A stretch of 64,000 nucleotides of DNA from Bondarzewia mesenterica (GCA_004802705.1 SGPL01000009.1:62001-126000); one strand, 5' to 3'. Positions 1-11,234 are shown, numbered from the stretch's first letter. Notes: generated by a model from the letters alone, not told the origin. Translations and numbers: made by a program.

Positions 1-1723
1 AGGAAAGCGAGAAGGATGTCTGTATTGAGCGTGCGGGCCGAGGACGCGCAGCTCTGAAAGAAAGAAAAAGATGGTGTCGGGATCAATAGGTAAAAGACGT
101 GACATTGCACAACATATACTAAGAGCACGCACGTCGATGTGAATGTTCCTTGGAGGACCCACCGACCTGACGAGGGCTGAATGCTGGATATTGACCATCG
201 CAAGATCTGCATGAAAATCAACGGTGAGTTGAGGATTATGCCAGCCATACAATGAATGATCAAATCGGAGAACAGGAGAAAACAATGTCGCACCTGATTA
301 GAAGGTACGAAACCCCATTCGGCACCGCTGCCGACACTACAACTGGCACCAGTCGCACCTTCACCGAGGTATATCTCCAGGACGAAATCTTCAATCGGAC
401 GCGCCGAGTGGCGGGACGTAACCGTCAAGTCGAACGTTCCTACAGGCAGACTTATTAGATGTTATGCATATACACCTGTAGTGGTAATTGGCCTACCTCC
501 ATTCTCTGTAACTTGCAACAGCGCCTTTAAGGTGAAGGGTGGCTGTATCTGCGACTGATTTTGTGCAACTGCGGTGATAGTGGCGGGCGCCGGGGGTGTC
601 GATAGTTGAGTCGAAGGGTAGAAATGATATTCCATGAGAGTGAAGCGTCCGTCTGGAGGAACGAAGGAGAGAACTTTGGATTGGGCAAATCGTGTGAGGC
701 TGGTGGTCCAAGTTGAAAGTGAACATCAAATTGTCAAGGAGGATATTGCAATTGGAGAGCAAACGACATACCGAACACAAGGATGGAAGGCTGGATTAGA
801 TATCACCTTCGCATTAGCGAAACTGAGAAAAAAGGTCGGGTGTGCCTACACGGAGCGTAGTAAATACCAAAGTGCATCGCCATATTAAAGCTGAAGTGAT
901 GCTCGCCTGATAATTTACAATTCGACTCAATCTTGCCGAGCACGCTACTGGTGATCGGAGCGCCGCTCCTGGAGGAAGAAGATAATTTAATCCATACAGG
1001 CTTTGCTCTGCGAGAAATCGCTTACTTATTCATGACCGCCTTTAGGCTTTCCAAGATGTCGAAATAAATCTCATTGCTGTTATATCTGAGCCCGATCTTT
1101 CTCCATGGTATCGGGCTTGCAAAAGCTCCTAATGTATGACCCCCATGCACACCAGAGTTGGATAGCCCAGATACACCTGCCACGGAAAGAATCTTCTGGA
1201 GAAGTGATGGCGGGAGGACGATGTCACGAAGTGCATTTGGTGAAGTGGTGAGCGGATGACCACCAGAATCAAGTGTTTCCTCTAAAAGCTGGTAAACGAC
1301 ATCAAAGTTATCTTTGATGGTCGCACCGCTGATACTTCCAAAATAATCTTGTAGAATTTCTACGAAGGTTTGGAGGAAGGCGAATGCATAGAGTGGGTCG
1401 ACTGCATGAACACCATACCGGCCTCAGTACTGCTCCAGACAAGCAAAGCGGAGATGGGGCTAATAGAACTCACTGTCTCCGCTAACAGGGCATAGAAAAG
1501 TGAGGCCGCCATGTTCCGCATGGCAACACGCACTAGGCGCATCGAGCTCAAAGCTCGGAACATAGAGAACCGGGTCTACATCCTGGGTTCGATTGGCCTT
1601 CTCGCAGGCATTGTTGAAGGCATCGATGTGAAGGAGGGGATAAGCAGGCGAGAACGCGCGAAAGCCAGACTGAACGATGGGCTTGCCGGAGAAATCGAGG
1701 ATGATGAGCCCGTCGATAGCCAT
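1..1723 (-). CDS. APM3: AP-3 complex mu subunit (3' end off window)
   Basis: Medium chain of the AP-3 adaptor, which sorts cargo from Golgi/endosome to the vacuole. I chose the ATG at 1723-1721 because it opens MAIDGLIILDFSGKP, the longin-like N-terminus. Inferred exons: 1474-1723, 1026-1401, 907-968, 772-845, 497-699, 294-439, 133-206 and 53 to beyond position 1. The N-terminal domain is clear (IKDNFDVVYQLLEETLDSG, then IPWRKIGLRYNSNE). It is followed by the mu-homology domain (KIESNCKLSG, AFHPCVR, KVLSFVPPDGRF, ITTTGVYA-like loop replaced by an intron, RPIEDFVLEIYLGEG). About 410 residues are readable; the last strands lie outside the window. Two oddities: the intron at 846-906 appears to start with GC rather than GT, and the 772-845 exon keeps frame only if one base of a six-base homopolymer (828-833) is dropped. 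That second point is either a base-call error or a real frameshift. Identity is strong; exon edges are inference. Confidence 0.88.
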
Positions 1724-1912
1724 GGCGAGAGGGTCAGGCAGTTCAGCCCGGAGCGGCCAACGTCTCGGAGAGCAATAATTCGAGCGACCACGTGATCGAC
1801 CCTGGTTGATGTGGGGAAATGGTCGAGTGACGTATATATATTCGGACCACCAGATGGGGCGCTTTGCTAGAATTTCGTTCATCTCATCTTCACCCTCCCA
1901 GCGTGAAAAACT
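1724..1912. promoter_or_regulatory. Divergent promoter between AP-3 mu and hexokinase
   Basis: Only 189 bp separate the two start codons, so both promoters and leaders must share this stretch. A TATATATA run at 1833-1840 lies about 75 bp before the hexokinase ATG and could serve it. CpG content here is normal. No other control site is recognised. Confidence 0.6.
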
Positions 1913-4047
1913 ATGCCCCCCACCTCTTCTCTCTTCCGCTCCACACCAGAAAATGCCAAAGCTATCCTCGATGACATTGAGCAACAGTTCGAGCTCGACC
2001 AAGACGCTCTCAAGACCATTACCGCCCAATTTCTTTCCGATTATCATCTCGGGTTGAAGGAGTATGGCCATCCGATGGCAATGATGTACGGTATTTTTTT
2101 TCATCTCCCACCGTGCGCCCCAGCCAAACTCGTCCCCAGCCCGACTTCGTTACAGGTGTCCCGGATGGGACGGAAACTGGGTAATATCTTTCATCACCCC
2201 GCCAATTTTCTTAGTTTCCCTCATATTCGTTCACTGGTCACAGTACTTTCCTTGCCCTTGACCTTGGAGGGACGAACTTGTGCGTATCGTCTATTATCAG
2301 ATCTTGGCGGCCCGCGCTGACCGCCGGCGTTACTCCGCAGGCGAGTTTGCCAAGTTGAGCTTCACGGCAACAAGACGTTTTCCCTCCGTCAGCAAAAGTA
2401 CAGAGTTTCTGAAGCACTTAAGACCGGTGAAGCAACTGTGCTTTTCGGTCCGTGTTCCTTCTGCTCAGATTGAGCGGCTCCGTCGATTGACTTCGCCTTC
2501 CGGAACCAGACTATCTTGCCGACTCTGTCGACGCGTTCCTAACATCTTCACCACCTGCATCTCCGACAAATCCCCCTGCTCCCGGCGATCTCACCGAAGA
2601 GCCGCCCGCACTTCCCCTCGGTCTAACGTTCTCATTCCCTGTTGAGCAAACCGCCTTGGATCAGGGGTACTTGCTCACCTGGACTAAGGGGTTTGCAGCA
2701 AAAAACGCGATCGGCAAAGACGTTGTTAAGTTACTGCAAGACGCGTTTGACAAGAAGCACTTGCATGTCAAATGCGTGGCACTTGTTAACGATGTGCGTA
2801 TACCATAACGCAGTCGCTAGTTTACGCGAGATTGACATTCCTTCAATAGACCGTTGGAGCGCTTCTCTCTCGCGCGTATACAGCTGGTGGCTGCGTGCTT
2901 GGCGGCATTTTCGGGACTGGAACTAACGGTGCCTATGTCGAGCAAATCGCCAACATCACCAAGCTAGGAAACAATACAATCGTCGCCAAGGGTGGTGAAA
3001 TGATCGTGAACACTGAATGGGGAGCGTTCAACAATACAGTGCGTGTGCTTTCCTTATTCGCCTCTCCAGGAAAAGAAACTGACCGTTCATTATTTCTGTT
3101 TCGACAGCGTACAACTCTTCCCTCTACCCCTTTCGACAATAAAGTTGATCGTGAATCAATCAACCCACGATTCCAAGCCTTCGAGAAGTTCATTTCCGGG
3201 ATGTACCTGGGCGAAATCGCCCGCAACGTTATCCTCTCACTTATGGACGCGGCTCCCTATCCGATTCTATTCGGCGGCAAAACTACCCAGCTCATTAACA
3301 CCCACTACGGGTTCGATACCGAGATCATGAGTCTCGTCGAGGCCGCTTGGGAAAGCGACGACGAGCCGACTGCCGATCCCATATTTTCCGGACCCCCCAT
3401 TACCTTAGCGGAGCGTTCTACCGAGAAAGGGGAGCCGATAGAAGATGCTGCGTTGCTCGACTTTACCAAGCCTATTTTCGCGACATCGCTCGCTCGCATC
3501 ACGCTGCATCGGTTGCAGAAAATTCGCGGAGTGCTGGTCTCGAAATTGGGGTATGCGCCGGCCGAGGTGACGCTCAGAGACGCGGTGGTCGTCCGCTGGG
3601 CGTGTTCGATCGTCGTGCGACGCGCGGCAAGTCTAAGTAGCTGTGCCATCGCGACCTCGTTGAGGCAGATGGGGTATGTCACCGAGCTGGGGAGCAGTGT
3701 GCAGCCCGCGCCGAACAAGGGAGAAGGCAGGATCTCGCTCGGTGTTGATGGAAGGTGAATCATATTTCTCGAAACTTGAGATGTAGACTGTGTGTTGATT
3801 GCATTGATATGCAGCTTGATCGAGCATTACCCTCGGTTCCAGGAGCACCTGCGGGAGTCTTTGCGCCTCTTGGTAGGTGAAGAAGTCGAGCGACGAGTTA
3901 CTATTGGTATGGCGAAAGATGGAAGTGGCGTCGGCGGTGGGTATCTCCATCTTTTCAGGCGAGTCAAGCATACTGACTGACGTGTTCTGTCGCTTTGTAG
4001 CCGCGTTGTGCGCTCTCATGGGTTCTAAGCAGCACAAGAGCGCATGA
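1913..4047 (+). CDS. HXK: Hexokinase
   Basis: ATP-dependent hexose kinase, first step of glycolysis, cytosolic. The start at 1913 gives MPPTSSLFRSTPENAKAILD and the usual small N-terminal domain. Inferred exons: 1913-2085, 2124 (or 2140)-2180, 2244-2279, 2341-2447, 2510-2793, 2850-3038, 3108-3754, 3815-3936 and 4001-4047. Motifs in order: VPDGTETG; phosphate-binding LDLGGTNLRV; FSFPVEQ and LTWTKGF; the catalytic-base region ALVND joined to TVGALLSR; GGIFGTGTNGAYVEQ; NPRFQAFEKFISGMYLGE; RDAVVVRWACSIVVRRAA; and C-terminal IGMAKDGSGVGAALCALMG. The protein would be about 550 residues, slightly long because of a proline-rich insert near TSSPPASPTNPP. Oddity: the family's usual IPTFVTG sequence is off by one base at about 2140-2150. 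Either a 38-bp intron adds a few residues, or one T is missing. The gene is divergent from AP-3 mu and convergent with ATP synthase d. Confidence 0.9.
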
Positions 4048-4674
4048 TCCTTGAAGCATCGAACTCAATCACGGACAGGCATCCGATATAAATGTAAATG
4101 TACAGTTGACGCATTGATTGCCTCAGCCCCGCCCCGATTTTACTTGTGTATCGTCAATCTCCCCTGTGCGTAGTGTAATTTTCCTTGCCGTGCCGTTGTT
4201 GTTGTCTTTTTGTTTTGTTTTGTTATTGTTGACATTTAACTATATTATCGTATCTTCTGAGTCTTGCATTCCCCTTGCTGATTTGTACCACACTGTTTAT
4301 TATCCGGGGTCTTTGAGGATCAAAGAGGATAGGAGGGCCGATGCGGAGGTGGGGGTTCTTACCTGATCTTCGCCGGCTTGTACATTTTGGATGGACGGTT
4401 GGATCAAGGATTCCTGAGGAATGTAGCAATCTGAGGAATATATTGTTTGCATGTAGTGCATGGTTTCAGATACCCTCATCCTGATTCGATGCAAGATGTT
4501 TGACGGATCAATTAAAAGTCGCACTTTCCGGCCGCTTGAGAAGTACCCTTGAGATTCAGACACGACCGCGGGGGTTTACACGCATGTGAAACGCGTCAAA
4601 GCGCATCGTTTTCTATTTCTGCTATCCCCACGCGGGTGCTAGACGTGCACGCCCATCTGGGACGGGCAGGACGA
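4048..4674. other. Convergent intergenic region, 627 bp
   Basis: This lies between the stop codons of hexokinase and ATP synthase d and would hold both 3' ends. It contains a T/G-rich run at about 4195-4235 and no open frame that looks like a protein. No promoter or RNA gene was recognised. Confidence 0.6.
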
Positions 4675-5788
4675 TTACATGAGCGAGAAGTCGCCGAACT
4701 TCTCCTTGTACCCTGCGCGTTGGGATGACCGATGACAGTGACCAAACGCAACCACAAAAAATGAAGGAAAGGGAGAGAGAGAAAAGAAAGGTGTTCGTGA
4801 GTGGTCAGCATGGGAGGAACGGTAATGTGCAGGGGGGGGGGGTGAGGGAGAGACGTACCTGGGACGGACCACTTGCCCTTCTTGACCATGGTCTCGACGG
4901 CCTCGAGGATGCGGGGGTGGGCCTGGCCGACCTCCTCGACCTGGAGCGCGCGGGTGAGGACGAGATTGTTAGGAGAAGAGGATTGGGGGACATAAAGAGG
5001 TGGGAGGTGACGTACAGTGAGGTCCTCGAAGGGACGTGCCTCTTCGATGTTGGCGAGCGTCGCTTGGAGGTCTTTCAGTTCGACGTCGATCTGCGCCGCG
5101 GTCTCTTGGGCCTTAGCGACCTGCAAAACAAACAGCGGCGACACACGTCAGTATTCACGACTTTTCAAAACGGTGGGGGGCTGAGAATGAAAGGATTCCG
5201 ACAGGAAAGGAGGAAAATAGAGAAAATGAATGGGAAAAAGTGGTGTGCGATCGAAGTAGAAAATGAAGGGAGAAAAAAATATGCGAATGTGAGTCAGTGA
5301 AGGGAGACGTTCACGCACGGCCTTGATCTCGAAGGTCTCGATCGCCTTGACATGCGTGCTCACGTCGTAGGTGACGGGTTTGAAGCTCGCGAGGATCTTC
5401 TCGGCCTCGTCGACGATGGCCTTGTTCTTGAGCACGGAGCGGTAATGCGCGAGGTCGACGGTGGCGGGTTGCGCGGAGAGCTGTGCACTGATGAGTTGCG
5501 CGTCGGCGTGCCGCTTGCGGAAGGCCTGCAGGGACGCGACGGTCTCTGTGGGGTCGTGCGTGGGGGTCAGTTTTGGGTGTTCTGTGGAGGATGGAGTAGG
5601 GAGAGGGAGAGGGAGAACCTTTGCCGAGGCCGAGGGAAGAGTAGATGCGGGTGAAGTCCTGGTTTTTTTTGATGGGATGAAAGTGAAGGGGAGGGAAGTC
5701 AGGTTGGGTCAGTGAGAAACACGTCGCGACAGGTCGGTTGAAGAGTGTGTCTACGTACGACTGCGGCGGCTGCTGCTTTGGATGCCAT
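4675..5788 (-). CDS. ATP7: Mitochondrial ATP synthase subunit d
   Basis: Peripheral-stalk subunit of the F1Fo ATP synthase on the matrix side of the inner mitochondrial membrane; it helps hold F1 still against the rotor. Inferred exons: 5759-5788, 5619-5658, 5545-5319, 5120-5016, 4940-4859 and 4712-4675, total 522 bp, 173 residues, matching the usual fungal length of about 174. Landmarks in order: MASKAAAAAV, DFTRIYSSLGLGK, LQAFRKRHADAQ, VDLAHYRSVLKNKAIVDEAE, KPVTYDVS, AKAQETAAQIDVELKDLQAT, EEARPFEDLT, the C-terminal signature VKKGKWSVPGYKEKFGD, then FSLM and TAA. Splice sites are standard GT-AG and the frame is unbroken. No cleavable targeting peptide stands out, as in yeast Atp7. The start is supported by alignment of the first exon and a splice acceptor four bases upstream of the ATG. 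Confidence 0.9.
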
Positions 5789-6130
5789 CGGACTGTTAGA
5801 AACAGGAAGTGAAGAAACGAACAGAGGTTGGTGAATGTTTGTTGATTGGCATGTGTGAGCAGACTTACAGCGTTTGTGGAGGAGTAGAGCGGGGAGGAGG
5901 AGGGGATTTGTAGTGCGTGCTGGAATGGGAACGTCGGGTTTGCGTATGGCGACGCCGAACACGCCGCCGGAATTGGCCGACCTCCTGCAGCCTCCTGCCC
6001 TTTCCGACATCGACTCTTCGTCTCTCCTCGTTCGAAATTCGAATCATTCTCATATAAGTACTCCAATTTTTGTTTGTGCATTTTCTTTCTAGCTGCCATC
6101 TCTGCCTCCATTCCAAGTGCAAATGACATG
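5789..6130 (-). promoter_or_regulatory. ATP synthase d leader and promoter, with 5'UTR intron
   Basis: A GTAAGT donor (5868 reading down) and an AACAG acceptor ending at 5793 suggest a 76-bp intron in the 5' untranslated region, ending four bases before the ATG. The leader would start near 5900-5960 in a pyrimidine-rich stretch of the minus strand. A long minus-strand open frame over 5311-6129 runs through introns in the wrong frame and is not a gene. Confidence 0.5.
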
Positions 6131-6784
6131 ATCTGGTAGGTTCTTCATGATCTTCGTATTTAAAAAGTGGTCATCACATTAAGTTCAAATATCTATGCCT
6201 TGGAAGTACCACCTAGTCTCCCAGTGGCAAGTTGTAGGCACTTCCTTCAACCTTTGTACCTCAGGATATCCATGTCTGATGTACCACCAGCTGTGTGTAA
6301 ACTCGAGCAGGGACAATGCATACATTCTCATTCACCCTATCTAATCGTGCTCGAGCTCTTGAGTGGCATCAGCATTTTGCAGAATTTTTCTTAATATGTC
6401 TTAATATGTCTTAACCTTGCTTAATAATAACATCAAGAGAAATTAAGAAAAAGGACCTATTTATTTGCTCTTATTTATCCTTAATTTTTAAATCAAAATA
6501 ATTTAAGTAGCATTTAAGTGAGCTAAGTAGTCAAGAAAATCTGCAAATTACTGATAGAAGCACCATCCTGTATTGAACTTGTTACATTTTCATGTGAAGT
6601 GAACAACTACATAAACAATGAGCTCCTATATGCATTGGCTAAGTATTATATCAATCATTTTATCAACTGCTGTGAGTGCTTGGTGAAGGATGACATCTAT
6701 TTTACTTATATTCATCATACTTCAAACTGATAGTTTGCTCATATGTCAGCCCTTCTTTTCAGCCTTCACATTATCCATCCAAAT
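6131..6784. other. Transition zone into repeats, with short tandem repeat
   Basis: Composition becomes AT-rich. At about 6390-6425 a 10-bp unit CTTAATATGT is repeated twice, followed by weaker copies. No gene is recognised. The first terminal-repeat fragment begins at 6785. Confidence 0.5.
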
Positions 6785-6942
6785 TGTCAGGGCTCAGCCT
6801 AACCCTAACCCTAAACAATCATTAAAGTGGGAGTTGAAGTGTTTGTGGTTGTTGTATCTCAAAGCACAGGGCCTTACGCTCACAACTGTGGTGAATTCTC
6901 AAGTTAATATTTGAACAGAGATAAGTACAAAGGGAGGGCGAG
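6785..6942 (-). repeat. Truncated gypsy LTR end, tandem to the next LTR
   Basis: This begins TGTCAGGGCTCAGCCTAA and matches the first ~155 bp of the copy starting at 6943, so the outer end of the LTR is duplicated head to tail. CCCTAACCCTAA inside it resembles telomere repeat but is only part of the LTR end. Confidence 0.75.
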
Positions 6943-7565
6943 TGTCAGGGCTCAGCCTAAGCCTAACCCCAAACAATCACTAAAATGGGAGTTGAGTGTT
7001 GGGGAATACTTGTGGTCTCAAAAGCGCAGGGCCTTACGCTCACGACTGTGGCGAATTCCCAAGTTAATATTACAAACAAGGATAAGTACAAGAGGGGCGA
7101 GCTTACCTGTGGCGAATTCCCAAGTGCTGAAAACTGGGATACCACAGGTGCTGCGCCGCAGTATAAATACGTAAGTATGTTTAGGGCAGGTCTAGTGAAC
7201 CCTGCCTGCTAAGCAGTGTGTCCGTGCATCAGTCAGCCAACTCGGCGTATCAGTAAGCAAAGCCGAGCGTGTATCAGTCAGCCCAGCATGAATAAGCTAA
7301 GTAAAGTATCACGTGACTGATCACGTGCCATAACATGTGATAATCTATAAATACGCATCTAGGCCCCAGTCTGGCTAAGCCTAGATCAGCCGGTGCGACT
7401 AGTGGGTTTTCCAAGACTAAGTCTGGCCCCTTGTCTGAGTCCGCAGATGTCCGGTCCTCCCTTATCGCAGGGCGATGCGTCACAAGGCTAGTTAACCCCC
7501 TCGTGATATAGGTGACTAAGTAAGTTACGTAATCGGGAAAGAAAAGAAAATACATAGTCATCACA
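6943..7565 (-). repeat. LTR of gypsy element 1, left copy, inverted
   Basis: A 623-bp TG...CA repeat, starting TGTCAGGGCTC and ending ATAGTCATCACA. It is the reverse complement of the repeat at 11235-11815 and of the solo LTR at 46099-46687. The purine-rich tract sits before the right-hand copy, so the right copy has the proper orientation and this one is backwards relative to the pol gene it touches. It keeps many CpG sites lost in the solo copy and may be the least decayed of the three. Confidence 0.85.
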
Positions 7566-7569
7566 GTTA

Positions 7570-8285
7570 AAGACTATAGACACCGGGGCAGTGTTAATGG
7601 TCGATGCTCTATTAGATTCTGGAGCAATGGACTTATATGTTGATAGTGCATTCATGAAAGGCAACCTGCTCAATACACGGTGGTTATCTAATCCTATTCC
7701 AGTCTACAATGTTGACGGAACAAAGAACTCAGATAGTTCAATCAAAAAAGTCATCGACTTCATCATGAAAGTCAATGATCACACTGAACGAGCAACTTTT
7801 GCCATCACAAATTTAGGAGGAAAGCAGTAATAGTCAGAAAATCCTAGCTTTTATTACATAACCCTGAGATTGACTGGAAGATGGGCAAAATAGAGTTCAC
7901 ATAATGCTCAACTCGATGTGTAGTTCGAAAGAAGATTGATTGACAGAGGTGAAAGGCTAAGAAGATGCCCAAGCTTTAGGAAGTCAATGATGATGACAGT
8001 GATCACAATACATTCGTGGAAGCAGAAAGCGATCAGGATACATTCGTAGAGGACATTCCAGATGAAGAACAACTAGAAGAAGGAGACCATGTACTTTTTG
8101 TACTCGTAGATTCCTGCCATGTGATAAACGCCACTGAATCAAAGGCGACTAAGCTGGCATTCAAGGCTAGTAAAAAGCAGAAACAGACAAGCTTCGAGGA
8201 TATATTAAGAGGGCCCTACAAGGACTTCTCTGATATATTCTCCAAAGAAGACTTTGATGAACTGCCACCTCAAAAGAAATAGGAT
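7570..8285 (+). pseudogene. Gypsy 1 aspartic protease and linker
   Basis: Retroviral-type aspartic protease. The active-site triad reads ALLDSGAMDLYVDSAF at about 7600-7650, followed by VYNVDGT and ERATFAITNLGGKQ; the typical NPEIDW motif appears near 7865-7885 after stops. A linker at 8016-8282 (EDILRGPYKDFSDIFSKE...FDELPP) leads to reverse transcriptase. Several in-frame stops make it non-functional. TAG at 8280-8282 stands where WDHAIEL would begin, a TGG-to-TAG change. Confidence 0.8.
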
Positions 8286-9640
8286 CACGCAATCGAGTTG
8301 ATGGAAGATTAAAAACCTTTTCTCAGTAAAATATACCCTTTGTCCATAGAAGAACAAGGACATCTAGATGAGTTCATAGAGGAACATATCAAAAGTAGAC
8401 GTATCTGACCATCGAAGTCTCCAATGGCTTCTCCATTCTTTTTTGTCAAAAAGAAGGATGAAAAACTTTGAGCAGTTCAAGACTATCGAAAGCTGAATGC
8501 GATGACAATTAAAAACTGTTATCTGCTTCCCCTTATTTCTGAACTCATTGATATGCTCAAAGGGGCAAAGTTCTTTACTAAGCTGAATATCCGTTGGGGG
8601 TATAATAATATCCAGATAAAAGAAGGAGATGAGTAGAAAGTAGCTTTCTTAATGAATCGAGAACTATTTGAACCATTAGTCATGTTTTTTGGACTGACTA
8701 ATAGCCCCGCAACTTTTTAGACAATGATGAACGAAATTCTTCGAGAATTGATTCTGATGGGGAAGGTTATCGTCTACATGGATGACATCCTTATTTTTAC
8801 CAAAACCTTTAAAAAACATCGAGAATTAGTTCACAGAGTCTTAGAAGTGCTACGAAAGAACCACTTGTTCCTGAAACTGGAGAAGTGCGACTTTGAAAAG
8901 CTAGAAGTACCTTACCTTAGACTTATTATTAGCCAAGATAAGATTATGATAGACCCGATTAAAGTAGCTGGAGTGAAAGATTGGCCTGAGCCAAAGAACA
9001 TCACAAAGGTTCGATCTTTCATCGGCTTTCTAAACTTCTACCGACGATTCATCAACGACTTCTCTAATATTGCACGACCCCTTAATGACCTCACGAAGAA
9101 AGGACAGAAGTGGCAATGGGGGGACCAAGAGAAAGAAGCCTTTCAAAGACTTAAAGACATTATCACATCTGAACCCATTTTCGTATTTCCCGTAGCAGAC
9201 AAACCTTTCCTCGTAAAAGCCGATAGCTCAAACTATGCGACTGGTACAATTTTATCTCAACTCAGAGATGATGAGAAATGGCACCCAGTAGCATATTTGT
9301 NTAAAAGCNTAAANCNTGCNNAGCNTAATTATGAAATACANGANAAAGAAATGCTCNNNATCATCAGGGCTCTAGAGGACTGGAGGCAATATCTTGAANG
9401 NGCAAAGANTCNGNTAGNGGTACTTACNGACNATAAAAATCTNNANTANTTNATGAAGGNGCAGAAGCTAAANAGNNGCCAAGCCAGATGGTCATTNTTC
9501 CTTTCTCGATTTAATCTNGACCTGACACATAGGTCTNGAAAATNNTCANNAAAACTGGATGCNCTCTCNCGACGAGCTGANCACCCANGAGGGGAANATG
9601 ACAANGAGAATGTCATANTGTTAANGCNAGAATANATTAG
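8286..9640 (+). pseudogene. Gypsy 1 reverse transcriptase and RNase H
   Basis: Copies element RNA to DNA. The fingers and palm read [31 protein letters not shown] and FGLTNSPATF. The catalytic box is VIVYMDDILIFT at about 8766-8802, followed by VRSFIGFLNFYRRFI. RNase H follows with LVKADSSNYATGTILSQ and a KEML box. Stops at 8406-8408 and 8469-8471 (CGA to TGA), 8634-8636 (TGG to TAG) and 8718-8720 (CAG to TAG) break the frame. The frame from 8724 on is open but carries N after 9301. Confidence 0.88.
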
Positions 9641-9799
9641 GCTTAACACNACNTNTCTCATAAATTNGNACTTNTTANNAAANNTNTNGAGNGAACAGAA
9701 NGAAGANNANAAGATGNAGGANATGATNAANGATAGAAGTCAGCTGNTGGACTGNGANNAGAATAGNANGGGACTCGTTCTNCATAGAGGCAANGTTTA

Positions 9800-11130
9800 T
9801 GTTCCTGANACTTGCTGAAAGGCAGTCTTNNAATNNTTNCATGANACNCCNATCGCNGNACACCNNNGCAGATGGAAGACNCATGANCTCNTNGCACNAG
9901 ACTATTNNTGGCCNAAAATGATGGTNTANATCNCTAAATANGTCAAGGGGTGCGANAGANNTAATNNCACTAAGGTTTTNCCAGCNAANCCNATGGGAAC
10001 CTTACACCCTAGTGANATACCANCNGGTCCNTGNNAGAACATNNCCATNGANCTNATAGTAGGCCTNCCTGATAGTCAGGGCTACNACTCNATTCTNGTA
10101 GTACCCNACNAGTATACNAAGATGGTACANANGATGGNGACCACTTTCACAGTGACCACNGAAGGAGTTGCACNATTNCTTCNTGACAATGTCTGGAAGC
10201 TTCACAGTCTGCNATCTAANATTACATCTGATNGGGGACCCCAGTTNGCNTCTCAAGTCATGANGGANNTNAACNNGATGNTNGNAATAAAGACGGTGTT
10301 GTCTATGGCTTATCATCCTCAGACGGATGGACAAACAGAGTGGATAAATCAGAAAATAGAACAATATTTCTGCTTGTTTGTAAACTACTGTCAGGACGAT
10401 TGAACTGAGTGGCTTCCTATTGCGGAATACACCTACAATAACAAAGTACAGGCCTCGATGAAAGTCTCGCCATTCTTTGTTAATTATGGTTATCACTTGC
10501 ATATGGGCTTTGAACTCCACACACAGACCAAAGTAGAAACTGTAGATGATTTTATTAGCAGGATGAAGAAAGTTTGTGAGGAACTAGAGTCAGCCCTTAA
10601 AAAGGCCCAAGAAGACATGAAGCGGTTCTATGATGCTCATCGTATGGAAGCACCTGATTACAAACCAGATGATAAAGTATGGCTCAACACGTCGGATATA
10701 ACAACTGATCGACCAATAAAAAAGTTGTCCGACCGTCGTCTTGGTCCCTTCTTGATCACAAAGAAGATTTAAAGCCATGCTTATAGGTTAAAACTTCTCC
10801 AATCGATGAAGGTTCATCCCGTGCTTCATGTTTTTAAATTAAAACTCTACATTTCTGATGAGATTTCTGAATGTCACCCTCGCCCTCCCCCTCCACCAGT
10901 TGTTAAAAGAGGAAGTGATGACCCAGAGTATGAGGTAGAAGAAATAGTGGANAGTAGGATANGNCANAAGCACNTAGAATACTTNNTTCATTAGAAGGGN
11001 TACNNGACNGAAGAAAATACGTAGGANCCCGCNGACNTGGTAAAACANGGTGCACCNNGAGTTNTTNNGAAATTTCATNGGGATTACCCNGATGCTGTNA
11101 ACTCATTGGATAAAAATCCAGGAGTTTATA
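9800..11130 (+). pseudogene. Gypsy 1 integrase with chromodomain
   Basis: Inserts element DNA into the host. The core shows [17 protein letters not shown] at about 10305-10360 and IAEYTYNN near 10420-10440, with a TGG-to-TGA stop at 10401-10403. The C-terminal part includes RFYDAHRMEAPDY, KLSDRRLGPF and VHPVLHVFKLK. A chromodomain remnant follows at about 10925-11040 (YEVEEIV, then a stop where W of H-W-K is expected). Chromodomains of this class are known to bind methylated histone H3 and steer insertion to heterochromatin. Many N are present. Confidence 0.8.
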
Positions 11131-11234
11131 TAACCACTCCAATTNACTAGGCAGAAGCTANGCGCGTCTGNAANATTNGAAGATGGAAAGAGACAATTNG
11201 GTTCNNNGATGAAACNCCTTAAAGAGGNGGNTAC

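Noticed and set aside
1460..2104. 214-codon minus-strand open frame
   Set aside because: Its lower part is AP-3 mu exon 1; the upper part is antisense to hexokinase exon 1 and the shared promoter.
5311..6129. 272-codon minus-strand open frame
   Set aside because: It reads through introns and leader of ATP synthase d in the wrong frame; the spliced gene explains the region.
6796..6812. CCTAACCCTAACCCTAA resembling telomere repeat
   Set aside because: It is part of the LTR end; the adjacent full LTR has CCTAAGCCTAACCCC at the same place and other copies also diverge.
7274..7564. 96-codon frame repeated at 11209 and 46100
   Set aside because: It is a chance open frame inside the LTR; its three copies are simply the three LTRs.
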